Positions 7,405-15,793 of a DNA stretch of 64,000 bases are shown here, piece after piece. How positions within the stretch are numbered: position 1 is the first letter of the stretch; each line of letters begins with the position of its first letter. The notes beneath the pieces were generated by a model. That model was given only the letters and a program-made list of their open reading frames with translations, did not search any database and was not told where the DNA came from. Made by a program: the position numbers and the translations under genes. The DNA comes from Thermicanus aegyptius DSM 12793 (GTDB lineage: Bacteria; Bacillota; Bacilli; Thermicanales; Thermicanaceae): positions 829,410 through 893,409 of the forward strand of contig NZ_KI783301.1 in assembly GCF_000510645.1 (NCBI RefSeq), read 5' to 3'.

Positions 7405-8070
7405 ATGAGGATTGCAATCGATGGACCTGCGGGCGCAGGGAAAAGCACCATCGCCCGTTCGCTGGCGGCGAGACTAAAGGCCCTTTATATCGACACAGGG
7501 GCGATGTACCGCGCCCTTACGTTAAAAGCGAAGGAAGCGGGTGTCTCGGCCGACGATGAGGCAGGACTAACGAAACTTCTGGAGGAGACGGAGATCCGTC
7601 TCTTCTCCACCGGAGAGGGAAGCGAACGGGTGGTGATGGATGGCAGGGATGTGACGGAGGCGATACGGCATCCGGACATAAGCCGCCTTGTCTCCATCGT
7701 CTCGAAGCATCCCCGGGTGAGGGAGATCATGGTAAACCGTCAAAGGAAGATGGCAGAAGAAGGAGATGTGGTGATGGACGGGCGTGATATAGGGACGGTG
7801 GTCCTGCCCTATGCCGACCTGAAGATCTTCCTGACCGCTTCCATCCAGGAAAGGGCGATGCGAAGGTATAGAGAATTATGGGAGAAGGGACATTCACCCA
7901 ACTTGTCGCAACTGGAAGAGGAGATCAAAAAGCGGGACCGCCTGGATGCGGAACGGTCTCATTCCCCTTTAAAAAAAGCGGAAGACGCGATTTTGGTCGA
8001 TACGACGCATCTCACCATTCAAGAAGTGGTGGATCGGCTATATTCTTTATGTAAAAACGGAAAAGGATAA
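7405..8070 (+). CDS. cmk: Cytidylate kinase
   Basis: Cmk phosphorylates CMP and dCMP with ATP. The 221-residue protein begins MRIAIDGPAGAGKST, containing the P-loop GPAGAGKS, and shows YIDTGAMYRALT and VVMDGRDIGTVV, the CMP-binding motifs. ATG 7405 follows GGGGAGAG; an in-frame ATG at 7387 lacks a ribosome site. It lies upstream of the S1-like gene, a widely conserved pairing. Confidence 0.96.
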   Translation: MRIAIDGPAGAGKSTIARSLAARLKALYIDTGAMYRALTLKAKEAGVSADDEAGLTKLLEETEIRLFSTGEGSERVVMDGRDVTEAIRHPDISRLVSIVSKHPRVREIMVNRQRKMAEEGDVVMDGRDIGTVVLPYADLKIFLTASIQERAMRRYRELWEKGHSPNLSQLEEEIKKRDRLDAERSHSPLKKAEDAILVDTTHLTIQEVVDRLYSLCKNGKG

Positions 8071-8168
8071 GGTCGTTTCGATTTTCATCCTCTCTTCTTG
8101 TGAAGAAAGGGTAAAATATAACCAATTCAACCCATCCCTCTCGGTCTAGGGTTAAGGAGGAAAAGAGC

Positions 8169-9491
8169 ATGTCGGAAGATTTAAAGCAAGTTGATGAGCT
8201 TAAAGAAAATGTAGAAAATAAGAAGTCGGCGGAAGAGGCTCCACAGGGAGAAGAAGCCGATGCCCAAATCCAGGAAGGCGCCGATCTTACGTCCCAGGAA
8301 TCTTTCGAGGGAAATGGCCCGGAAGAGGCGACTTCGGTAAACGAGGCCGTTCCCGCAGTCCCCGAGGTTCAGGTGGGGGATATTCTGACCGGCAAAGTCT
8401 CCAGGATTGAGGAGAAACAAGCTTTGATCGATGTCGGCTTTAAGTATGAAGCCATCTTACCCATCAGCGAAGTCTCGAGCCTGCACATCGAAAAGATTGA
8501 AGATGTTCTCCATCTCGGGGATGAAATTGAGGTGAAGGTGAAAAAATTTAACCCGGAAAAAGATGAGCTGGTCGTCTCCAAAAGGGCGGTGGCTGCTGAA
8601 AAAGCGTGGGAAGTCCTTTCCAAACGGTTTGAAAACGGGGAAACCTTCGAAACAACCATCGTCGATGTGGTAAAGGGAGGACTGGTCGCCGATGTGGGGT
8701 TGAGGGGCTTTATTCCCGCTTCCCAAGTGGAAAGGAATTATGTGGAGGACTTTAGCGATTATAAGGGAAAACCTTTAAAAGTGAAAGTGATTGAATTGGA
8801 TCGGGAGAATAATCGCGTTATCCTTTCTCACCGGGCCGTTTTAGAGGAAGAGGCGGAACGGAGGAAGAAGGAAGTGCTCAATCGACTGGAAGCGGGGCAA
8901 GTGGTGGAAGGAAGGGTGGAAAGAATTACCGACTTCGGCGCCTTTGTCGACTTGGGTGGAGTGGACGGTTTGATCCACATCTCGGAACTCTCTTGGGATC
9001 ATGTGGAGAAGGCCACCGATGCCGTCTCCGTGGGCGATATCGTAAAGGTAAAGGTATTGAAAGTAGATCGGGAGAATGAGCGGATCAGCCTGAGCCTGAA
9101 AGCGACACAGCCAAGTCCTTGGGAGAAGGCGGCTCAATCCATAAAACCGGGAGATGTGGTAAAGGGAATTGTACGCCGTTTGCCTTCTTTCGGCGCTTTT
9201 GTGGAGCTCATGCCCGGTGTGGAGGGACTCGTCCATGTCTCTCAAATTTCCCGCAAACGGGTTGGAACTCCTGGTGAGGTGTTAAAAGAGGGACAGGAGG
9301 TTGAAGTGAAGGTCCTCGATTTTAACCTGGAGGATAAGCGGATTAGCTTGAGCATGAAGGAATTGGAAGAGGCGCCCGTGCCGGAGTCAAAGGAATGGGA
9401 GAAAACAAATGCAAAGGATGAAGAGAATAAGGGATTCGGCGTCTCCATCGGGGATATGATCGGGGAAGATATGCGGAAAAAATTAAAGTAA
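8169..9491 (+). CDS. rpsA: Ribosomal protein S1-like RNA-binding protein (YpfD)
   Basis: Four S1 (OB-fold) domains are visible, starting near residues 68, 153, 240 and 325. Repeated FGAFV and ISLSMKELE-like endings are typical. A low-complexity acidic region rich in Glu, Gln and Ala occupies the first 65 residues. In low-GC Gram-positives this protein (YpfD) is shorter than the six-domain proteobacterial S1 and not a firm ribosome component, so binding of mRNA or ribosomes is inferred. It has a GGAGG site and a strong terminator after it. Confidence 0.93.
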   Translation: MSEDLKQVDELKENVENKKSAEEAPQGEEADAQIQEGADLTSQESFEGNGPEEATSVNEAVPAVPEVQVGDILTGKVSRIEEKQALIDVGFKYEAILPISEVSSLHIEKIEDVLHLGDEIEVKVKKFNPEKDELVVSKRAVAAEKAWEVLSKRFENGETFETTIVDVVKGGLVADVGLRGFIPASQVERNYVEDFSDYKGKPLKVKVIELDRENNRVILSHRAVLEEEAERRKKEVLNRLEAGQVVEGRVERITDFGAFVDLGGVDGLIHISELSWDHVEKATDAVSVGDIVKVKVLKVDRENERISLSLKATQPSPWEKAAQSIKPGDVVKGIVRRLPSFGAFVELMPGVEGLVHVSQISRKRVGTPGEVLKEGQEVEVKVLDFNLEDKRISLSMKELEEAPVPESKEWEKTNAKDEENKGFGVSIGDMIGEDMRKKLK

Positions 9492-9515
9492 TAAAAAAAA
9501 GATCTGACTCAGTCG

Positions 9516-9548
9516 ACATCTCATCGAGCTTCGATGAGATGTTTTTTT
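9516..9548 (+). terminator. Strong terminator after rpsA-like gene
   Basis: CATCTCATCGA and TCGATGAGATG form an 11-bp perfect stem with a GCT loop, followed by seven T. Confidence 0.95.
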
Positions 9549-9622
9549 AGGGTTAAGATAAGGATAAAATTGTCAATACTAGAGTAGAATAATTCATTCT
9601 GGAGGAAAACGGATCTCGACGG

Positions 9623-10255
9623 ATGAATGACGGTTCTCTTTCCCTTCTCGTAGCTCTTACCCTCCTACTCCTGTTGTGGGGAGAATGGTTTTATTCCGAT
9701 CTGAGTCGGATTGGGCTGAAAAAGAAAACGGTTGCCCTTTTTTTGATCGCTTGGGCCTTCGCCGGCCTGATTCCTTTCTCCTATGGGAAAGTGGAGGGAA
9801 GTTTTGCCCTTTTCCTTTATCCCCCTACCCTCTATCTCCTAGCGAAACGAATTCCTGAAAAAAGAAAGGTCGCCCTCTTGGCCAACGGCCTTTTTCTCGC
9901 CGCCATCTATGTACTGACGGAAGAAGTACTCTATAATGACCCGATCCTCTTGATTTGGGAGGAACCTTGGATAACCTCCCCATGGATGGGACTTCTTCTC
10001 TTCTTTTTTTCCTCTTCCTTTCAAGAGAGGCTCCTTCTCCTCCTCCTCAGTTCCTTCTTTGGTGAGGCCATGTTTTTTTTCGATTTCGCAGAGGAAATGG
10101 GGAGAATTTCTTTTTTCTCCGCCTATCAGATGGATTCCTTTTTCCTTACGCTTCTCTTCCTCTCCTTTTACTCGTTGTTGATGGGGAGAAGAGACCCGGT
10201 CTTCTTTAGAAAGGATCGACTCAAATCGGAAGAAAAGAGGAGCGTGGAATCATGA
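9623..10255 (+). CDS. yphA: Multi-pass membrane protein, YphA-like
   Basis: The 210-residue product has about six or seven hydrophobic helices and no catalytic motif that I can see. Its identity rests on position: B. subtilis has yphA between ypfD and the YIEGIA gene yphB. The stop overlaps the ATG of the YIEGIA gene by four bases, so the three genes 9623-11334 form one unit. A role in spore formation is inferred from that company only. Confidence 0.65.
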   Translation: MNDGSLSLLVALTLLLLLWGEWFYSDLSRIGLKKKTVALFLIAWAFAGLIPFSYGKVEGSFALFLYPPTLYLLAKRIPEKRKVALLANGLFLAAIYVLTEEVLYNDPILLIWEEPWITSPWMGLLLFFFSSSFQERLLLLLLSSFFGEAMFFFDFAEEMGRISFFSAYQMDSFFLTLLFLSFYSLLMGRRDPVFFRKDRLKSEEKRSVES

Positions 10256-11139
10256 CGGTATATGTAACGGCCATTCTCTCCGGAACCTTGTTCGGTTTTG
10301 TCGCTCGGGTGATCATGTTAAGGACCGATTATCGCCAATATCCCACCTATCGTCATGGAAAAGTGATTCATCTTGCCTTGGGTTTTATCGCCGCAGGCAT
10401 GGGAGCGGTGGCTGTTCCTGCATTAAAGGAAAATAATTATACGGCCATCACGTTTCTTGCGATGGCGGCCCAGCAGTTCCGGGATGTGCGGAATATGGAA
10501 CGGGAAACCCTCTCCCAATTAGACGGGATGGAGCTTGTTCCCAGAGGATCCGCCTACATCGAAGGAATCGCTATGGTCTTCGAAGGGAGAAACTATTTGG
10601 TCATCTTCACCGCCTTTCTCACTTCCCTGGGTGTCGTCTGGTTTAACATCTGGGTGGGGTTATTGCTTGGAACGATCTCTCTCCTGGTGGACCTCTGGTT
10701 CATGAGCGGGCACCACCTAGCCGATATTGCCCGGGTAAAAGAGGGGGAGATCCGCATCGAAGGGGAAAGCCTCTATGTGAATCAGATTTATCTCATGAAT
10801 GTGGGGCTCGTTTCTAACCGAGAGATTCTGGAGAAACATGCCGTCGGGCTCGTGATTGAGCCGAAGAATTTGGACAGTGCCGTCACCCTCGCCAATCTGG
10901 GTCAGCGCCAGGCGATCCTCCATGACGCCTCGGTGATCTTGGGGGTTTACCGGGATAGCGGCGAACCGGCCCTGGTGCCCCTGATTAAACGAGATATGGA
11001 TACAGGAGAGTTGGGCGTTCTTCTCCTTCCTCAGCGTAGGGAGATGAAGAAAGCGATCCAAGTGGTGGAGAGGGTTCCTGTATTAGAGACGGCTCTTCGC
11101 CTTCCGAAAGAGGCGAAGGTGAATGGAGGGAAGGAATAG
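10252..11139 (+). CDS. YIEGIA family membrane protein
   Basis: The 295-residue protein carries the family-naming YIEGIA motif at residues 102-107 within RGSAYIEGIAMVFEGRNY. It has N-terminal hydrophobic helices (residues 3-25 and 38-58), a central pair near 115-160, and a soluble C-terminal domain. The B. subtilis homologue is YphB, linked to spore envelope formation. It starts inside the stop of the yphA-like gene and ends directly before a small partner gene, indicating translational coupling. Confidence 0.88.
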   Translation: MTVYVTAILSGTLFGFVARVIMLRTDYRQYPTYRHGKVIHLALGFIAAGMGAVAVPALKENNYTAITFLAMAAQQFRDVRNMERETLSQLDGMELVPRGSAYIEGIAMVFEGRNYLVIFTAFLTSLGVVWFNIWVGLLLGTISLLVDLWFMSGHHLADIARVKEGEIRIEGESLYVNQIYLMNVGLVSNREILEKHAVGLVIEPKNLDSAVTLANLGQRQAILHDASVILGVYRDSGEPALVPLIKRDMDTGELGVLLLPQRREMKKAIQVVERVPVLETALRLPKEAKVNGGKE

Positions 11140-11334
11140 ATGGATAAAGCAGAGGAAGGCGCTTCGATTAAAGCGATCGTTACCCTTTCCCGGGATCAGG
11201 TGGCGGGTGGTGCCCCTATTTTTATCGTAAAGGATAAAGAGGAATTGCAGAGAACCGCCTTTCTCCTGGAAAAGATCATCGACGCCATGGCCCACGAATT
11301 AAATGGCGAAACCATGATCCTGGTTAAACATTAA
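11140..11334 (+). CDS. Small partner of YIEGIA (capping complex subunit)
   Basis: The 64-residue protein starts on the base after the YIEGIA stop. Families in this position are annotated as capping complex subunit for YIEGIA. The sequence reads as one small alpha/beta unit (IKAIVTLSRDQVAGGAPIFI then a helix). It has no membrane segment. Function beyond association with YIEGIA is not established. Confidence 0.8.
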   Translation: MDKAEEGASIKAIVTLSRDQVAGGAPIFIVKDKEELQRTAFLLEKIIDAMAHELNGETMILVKH

Positions 11335-11411
11335 GATGCCGTTTATGATAAAATAAACTTGTTTTTCGATCGATATGACGGTGATGAACAGATCGAAAGG
11401 GGGCTTATAGG

Positions 11412-12734
11412 ATGAAGAAACCGGTGGTGGCCATTGTTGGTCGGCCCAACGTGGGGAAATCGACGATTTTCAATCACATCATGGGCGAGAGAATCGCCAT
11501 TGTAGAAGATCGACCTGGAGTGACCCGGGATCGAATATATGGAGCGACGGAATGGCTGGATTACCCTTTTCACTTGATCGATACAGGGGGTATCGAAGTG
11601 GGGAGCGAGGATGAGCTGTTGCTTCAGGTAAGGACACAGGCGGAACTTGCCATTGATGAAGCGGATGTCATCCTTTTCATTGTAGATGGCAAGTCCGGTC
11701 TTACTTCCACCGATGAAGAGATCGCCGGCCTTCTTTTCCGCTCGGGGAAACCGGTGGTGCTTGTGGTGAATAAGGTGGATCATCCCAATCAATTACCCGG
11801 CATCATGGAATTTTATCGGCTGGGATTTGGCGAGCCTTTTCCTGTCTCCGGTGCCCATGGAACGGGTTTCGGCGATCTCCTCGATGAGGTGATTAAGCAT
11901 TTTCCGGAAAAAATCGAAGAAGAGATGGATGAAGATACGATCCGTGTCGCCCTCATCGGCAGGCCCAATGTGGGAAAGTCTTCTCTGGTGAATGCCATTT
12001 TGGGAGAGGAGCGGGTCATTGTAAGCGAGGTTGCAGGGACGACCCGGGATGCGGTAGATACCCCTTTTGTCCACGAGGGGCAGAAATACCTCCTCATCGA
12101 TACGGCGGGAATGCGGAAACGGGGCAAGGTTTATGAAACGACCGAGAAATATAGTGTCTTGCGGGCTCTGGCTGCCATTGAACGGTCCGATGTGGCCCTT
12201 GTCGTCTTGAACGGAGAACAAGGAATCATTGAGCAGGATAAAAAAATTGCCGGGTATGCCCATCAGGCGGGAAGAGGGGTGGTTCTTCTGGTTAATAAAT
12301 GGGATAAAGTGGAAAAGGATGAGAAGACCCACCAGGAGATGACGAAGGAGATTCGAAAAGAATTCCAATTTCTTGATTATGCTCCCATCCTCTTCGTCTC
12401 TGCCAAGACGAAACAAAGGATCAACCGCATCCTTCCCCTGGCCAAAGAGGTGGCGGAGAATCATGCGATGCGCATTCCCACACCGGTTCTTAATGAACTC
12501 ATCGCCGATGCGGTGGCGATGACCCCTCCCCCTTCCCGTAAAGGGAAGCGGCTCAGGGTGAAATATGTGACGCAGGCGGGCGTTAAACCCCCCACCTTCA
12601 TCATCTTCGTAAATGACAGGGAATTGATGCATTTTTCGTATGAACGATATTTAGAAAATGCGATCCGAAAAGCTTTCCCCTTAGAGGGAACGCCGATTCG
12701 GATCTTAACGAGGAATAAAGAAGAGTCGTTCTAG
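11412..12734 (+). CDS. der: Ribosome biogenesis GTPase Der (EngA)
   Basis: Der has two tandem GTPase domains needed for 50S subunit assembly. Both G1 motifs are present, GRPNVGKST at residues 9-17 and GRPNVGKSS near 183, together with DTGG/DTAG and NKVD/NKWD motifs. A C-terminal KH-like domain follows. The 440-residue length is normal. A GAAAGGGGG site precedes ATG 11412. The gene precedes gpsA by 16 bases, as in B. subtilis. Confidence 0.97.
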   Translation: MKKPVVAIVGRPNVGKSTIFNHIMGERIAIVEDRPGVTRDRIYGATEWLDYPFHLIDTGGIEVGSEDELLLQVRTQAELAIDEADVILFIVDGKSGLTSTDEEIAGLLFRSGKPVVLVVNKVDHPNQLPGIMEFYRLGFGEPFPVSGAHGTGFGDLLDEVIKHFPEKIEEEMDEDTIRVALIGRPNVGKSSLVNAILGEERVIVSEVAGTTRDAVDTPFVHEGQKYLLIDTAGMRKRGKVYETTEKYSVLRALAAIERSDVALVVLNGEQGIIEQDKKIAGYAHQAGRGVVLLVNKWDKVEKDEKTHQEMTKEIRKEFQFLDYAPILFVSAKTKQRINRILPLAKEVAENHAMRIPTPVLNELIADAVAMTPPPSRKGKRLRVKYVTQAGVKPPTFIIFVNDRELMHFSYERYLENAIRKAFPLEGTPIRILTRNKEESF

Positions 12735-12750
12735 GGAGAGGAGACCTGAG

Positions 12751-13785
12751 ATGCCTACGAAGAGCCCAACCGTAGTATTAGGTTTAGGCAGTTGGGGGAC
12801 TGCTTTGGCGATGGTGTTGGCGGAGAACGGCCACCCTGTCCGCATTTGGGGGAGGGATCCCAAGCAGTGCATGGAAATGAATGAACTTCATACCAATTCC
12901 CGCTACCTCCCGGGGGTCGTCTTACCCCCGTCCATCTACGCCACCGATGACATGGAGGAAGCCTTTTTCCAGGCCGAAAACGTCCTTTATGTCGTTCCAT
13001 CCCACGCCATGCGGGAGGTGGTAGAGAAGTCTCTTCCCTTCCTTCGGGAGGGGATGATGATTATCCATGCCACCAAAGGGCTGGAACAGGGGAGTTTGAA
13101 GCGGATGAGCCAGGTGATCCGAGAGACCGTTCCCGACTCATTTAAAGAGAAGGTGGCCGTTCTCTCCGGGCCAAGCCATGCGGAAGAGGTCGCGGTTCAC
13201 TCACCCACCACCGTTGTCGCCACGTCGGAGAGGAGGGAGGTGGCGGAGTATGTCCAAGATCTCTTCATCAATCCCCGTTTCAGGGTTTATACCAACCCGG
13301 ACGTGATCGGTGTGGAGATCGGAGGATCGCTGAAAAATATCATCGCCATCGGAGCGGGAATGTCGGATGGTTTGGGGTTCGGGGATAATGCCAAGGCCGC
13401 CCTTCTCACCAGAGGGCTGGCGGAGATCGGCCGCTTAGGTGTGAAAATGGGGGCAAACCTCTATACCTTCGCCGGGTTAACGGGTGTAGGGGACCTCATC
13501 GTCACCGGAACAAGCCGCCACAGCCGGAATTGGCGGGCAGGGAAAATGCTGGGAGAGGGGAAGAAACTGGACGAGGTGCTCGCCGACATGGGAATGGTGG
13601 TAGAAGGAGTGAAGACAACAGATGCCGCCTATCGGTTAAGCATCCGGGAAGAGGTGGACATGCCCATCACCCGTGAACTCTATCAAGTTCTTTTTCAGGG
13701 GAAAGATCCCAGGCTTGCGGTGGAGGATCTCATGGGGCGTGGACGCACCCATGAAGTGGAGGAAACAGCCCGTCTTTTTCCTTGA
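12751..13785 (+). CDS. gpsA: NAD(P)-dependent glycerol-3-phosphate dehydrogenase
   Basis: GpsA reduces dihydroxyacetone phosphate to sn-glycerol 3-phosphate for phospholipid synthesis. The N-terminal nucleotide fold has GLGSWGTALA (residues 11-20). The catalytic lysine lies in GGSLKNIIAIGAG and the substrate motif is in TSRHSRN. The length of 344 is standard. It is co-transcribed with der. Confidence 0.97.
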   Translation: MPTKSPTVVLGLGSWGTALAMVLAENGHPVRIWGRDPKQCMEMNELHTNSRYLPGVVLPPSIYATDDMEEAFFQAENVLYVVPSHAMREVVEKSLPFLREGMMIIHATKGLEQGSLKRMSQVIRETVPDSFKEKVAVLSGPSHAEEVAVHSPTTVVATSERREVAEYVQDLFINPRFRVYTNPDVIGVEIGGSLKNIIAIGAGMSDGLGFGDNAKAALLTRGLAEIGRLGVKMGANLYTFAGLTGVGDLIVTGTSRHSRNWRAGKMLGEGKKLDEVLADMGMVVEGVKTTDAAYRLSIREEVDMPITRELYQVLFQGKDPRLAVEDLMGRGRTHEVEETARLFP

Positions 13786-13846
13786 TTCACATCTTTTCCT
13801 TCTCTTTCATAAGATAAGTTGAGGAAAGAAGAAGGAGGGGTTGGAG

Positions 13847-14119
13847 ATGGGGCAGAACAATCTATGGGAGATTTTAAATAAGATGACCGCCGCCAGGCCG
13901 ATTGATCAACAAGCCTTATCCAATATTGCCAAAGGGGTTAAACAAGGAGATCAACATAATGATGAGAAGATGAAGCAATTGGTACGTTCTCTTTCGGCCT
14001 TACTAGGAATGAATCTTACCCCTGAAAAAGAAGCGGATATCTTAAGTTACCTAAAGAAAAATCAGTTTACCGGTATAGAATCGATTCAAAAACTTTTAAA
14101 AAATAGTGGGAAATCTTGA
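13847..14119 (+). CDS. SpoVIF-domain sporulation protein
   Basis: The 90-residue helical protein resembles the stage VI sporulation protein F domain (LWEILNKMTAAR... LSNIAKGVKQ... LSYLKKNQF). SpoVIF proteins act late in coat assembly. ATG 13847 follows GAAGGAGGGG by seven bases. Helices cover nearly the whole chain. Placement next to other sporulation genes supports the call. Confidence 0.78.
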   Translation: MGQNNLWEILNKMTAARPIDQQALSNIAKGVKQGDQHNDEKMKQLVRSLSALLGMNLTPEKEADILSYLKKNQFTGIESIQKLLKNSGKS

Positions 14120-14137
14120 AGATTTCCCATTTTCTTT
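14107..14137 (+). terminator. Bidirectional terminator between convergent genes
   Basis: GGGAAATCT and AGATTTCCC pair perfectly around TGA, with T-rich sequence downstream. It overlaps the SpoVIF-domain stop and separates it from the convergent minus-strand gene. Confidence 0.85.
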
Positions 14138-14141
14138 TTCC

Positions 14142-14615
14142 TTAATCTTGAGCTCCCCCTTTTTTTTGGGGGGATGGGGAGAGAAGATTCTGAATGAGGG
14201 GAGAATCGAGGATTTGATTCACCTGTTTGAAATCGATCCGTTCCATCATGGCGATGAGCCGTTTAATCTGATCCAAGGGCTGCACTCCCCCGGTTCGTTC
14301 TCCCGCCTGCCCTTGAGGTGGAGGGCCGGCGAAAAACTGATTCAGTCGTTTTAACCCCCCTAACTTTTCGAGCGTTTGCATCATCTGGGTAATGGATTCC
14401 ATCGTTTTTTCTACTTGATGGATAGAAGAAGAAAGCCCTCGGATTCCTTCCCGGAAGTTGTTCATTTGCGAGATGAAATCCCCTGCATGGGGGGGAGGAG
14501 AGAGGAGATTCTCATCGGGGTGATTTTCCGCATTCTTTTTGGGAGAGGTTTTCATTTCTTTCAAAGGGAGGTTTTTTTGTTTTTCCGGATTCGGGTTGCG
14601 CCAAGATTTCGTCAC
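14142..14615 (-). CDS. Hypothetical coil-rich protein, minus strand
   Basis: The 157-residue product starts at GTG 14615, nine bases after a GGAGG site on the minus strand. The N-terminal 45 residues are polar and basic. Residues 50-95 are a predicted coiled coil (FREGIRGLSSSIHQVEKTM...), and the C-terminal third contains a proline/glycine-rich linker and another helix. It resembles small spore-coat-like proteins in composition only. A competing 172-codon plus-strand frame covers part of it, but its 3' end is better explained by the separate yphE gene. Confidence 0.6.
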   Translation of the reverse strand: MTKSWRNPNPEKQKNLPLKEMKTSPKKNAENHPDENLLSPPPHAGDFISQMNNFREGIRGLSSSIHQVEKTMESITQMMQTLEKLGGLKRLNQFFAGPPPQGQAGERTGGVQPLDQIKRLIAMMERIDFKQVNQILDSPLIQNLLSPSPQKKGGAQD

Positions 14616-14732
14616 TCATCCTTACCTCCTTCATTCCAGGTCACTTTATCCTATGCACCTCTTTCCGCCCTTGTTCCCGGTGTCCATTCATTGCCTTCCT
14701 GTGATATAATCAATCCATCGAGGAGGGATAGG

Positions 14733-14894
14733 ATGCTTGATGCGGTCATTGCGATTTTTATCATGTTCTTGGCTAATCTTCTGATTACATTTTCCAGGTC
14801 GCGCCTGCAAGGAATCGGGAGGAAGGTCCTCTCCTCCATCGCTTTTCTCCTTCTTCTCCCTGCCTTTCTCTTTGCTTTAAGGGCCGTTTTCTAA
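14733..14894 (+). CDS. yphE: Small two-helix membrane protein, DUF2768/YphE-like
   Basis: The gene starts at ATG 14733 behind GAGGAGGGATAGG and encodes 53 residues: two hydrophobic helices joined by a basic turn (FSRSRLQGIGRKVLS). The pattern and its place between gpsA and the yphF-like lipoprotein match B. subtilis YphE (DUF2768). A TATAAT hexamer at 14705-14710 is a plausible -10, without a clear -35. Confidence 0.75.
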   Translation: MLDAVIAIFIMFLANLLITFSRSRLQGIGRKVLSSIAFLLLLPAFLFALRAVF

Positions 14895-14907
14895 GGAGGA
14901 GTCCTTC

Positions 14908-15618
14908 ATGAGGAAACACCTTGCCCTTCTGGGATCCTTTCTTTTCCTTCTCCTTCTCTCCGGTTGCTTCTACCCGGGAAAGGAAGAGGAAAATTTCTCC
15001 ACTCTTACCTTTCAGGTGCAGACGGTTCAAAGCGCCGTCGATCGTTATTTCAAACAGACAGGGAGTCTCCCCCTTATCGAAAATAGCGGGGAACGTTTTC
15101 TTTATGAGAAAAATGCCATCGACTTCGGCAAACTCTACCCTCAATATCTTTCCACCCTGCCGACCAATTCCTTTGAAAAAGGAGGGCATTACCGGTATGT
15201 CCTCTATCTGAATGGGGAAGAGATCGCCGTAAAGTTGATTGACCTCACTTTAAGCAGCGCTGTGGGAGAGCTTCAGTTGAAGATCAATGATTTTTTCCAA
15301 AGAGAAGGGATATTACCCATGAAGAGAGGCCCGAACCTTTATCAATATGAGATCGATTACGAGAAATTGGGGATCAAAAAACCGGTTTTAAACAGCCCCT
15401 TTACAGGGAAACCCCTCTCGTTCGCTTTATCTCCCAAGGGGGAGGTCTTTATCGACTACGCCCCCGACCTTATGCAATATAAAGAAAAAGGTTATACGGG
15501 AAAAGGGGAAGATGCGCGGGAGATCCTCATCGAGAATTCCTATTTCGTGCCGGTGAAGTCCTTCCCATACCGCTGGATAAAAGGGGAACCCGTTCTCTCC
15601 ATGGATCTTCCCCGCTGA
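14908..15618 (+). CDS. yphF: YphF-like lipoprotein
   Basis: The 236-residue protein has a lipoprotein signal ending in LLLSGC (Cys near residue 21). The rest is soluble with mixed strands and no catalytic motif that I recognise. It sits between yphE and spoIVA exactly as yphF does in B. subtilis. A TAAGGAGGAG site precedes it. Function is unknown. Confidence 0.82.
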   Translation: MRKHLALLGSFLFLLLLSGCFYPGKEEENFSTLTFQVQTVQSAVDRYFKQTGSLPLIENSGERFLYEKNAIDFGKLYPQYLSTLPTNSFEKGGHYRYVLYLNGEEIAVKLIDLTLSSAVGELQLKINDFFQREGILPMKRGPNLYQYEIDYEKLGIKKPVLNSPFTGKPLSFALSPKGEVFIDYAPDLMQYKEKGYTGKGEDAREILIENSYFVPVKSFPYRWIKGEPVLSMDLPR

Positions 15619-15630
15619 GTCATTTTTTTT

Positions 15631-15674
15631 GGGGATGGCCATATAGATCTACTATAGGGCCATCCCGCTTTTTT
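15631..15674 (+). terminator. Terminator upstream of spoIVA
   Basis: GGGATGGCC (15632-15640) pairs with GGCCATCCC (15658-15666), followed by a T run. Confidence 0.9.
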
Positions 15675-15701
15675 ATTTTTCTGTGCAAAGATAGAGGAAA
15701 C

Positions 15702-15731
15702 GGTCATACGACGGTGGGAAGTACATATATT
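15702..15731 (+). promoter_or_regulatory. Candidate sigma-E promoter for spoIVA
   Basis: GGTCATAC near 15702-15709 and CATATATT at 15724-15731 are about 14 bases apart. This agrees with the mother-cell sigma-E consensus (ATA-type -35, CATA-type -10), and spoIVA is sigma-E dependent in B. subtilis. Confidence 0.6.
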
Positions 15732-15793
15732 TATAGTGTCCAAGTATAAGCCTTAGAGCAAATAAGGGTTCGGAAATTAAAGGAGGGAACGAA

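Noticed and set aside
9242..9448. Minus-strand frames inside the S1-like gene
   Set aside because: They are complements of repetitive Glu/Lys codons in a clear S1-domain gene.
14376..14894. 172-codon plus-strand frame opposite the minus-strand coil gene
   Set aside because: Its first two-thirds lack a ribosome site and its end is explained by the separate 53-residue yphE gene.
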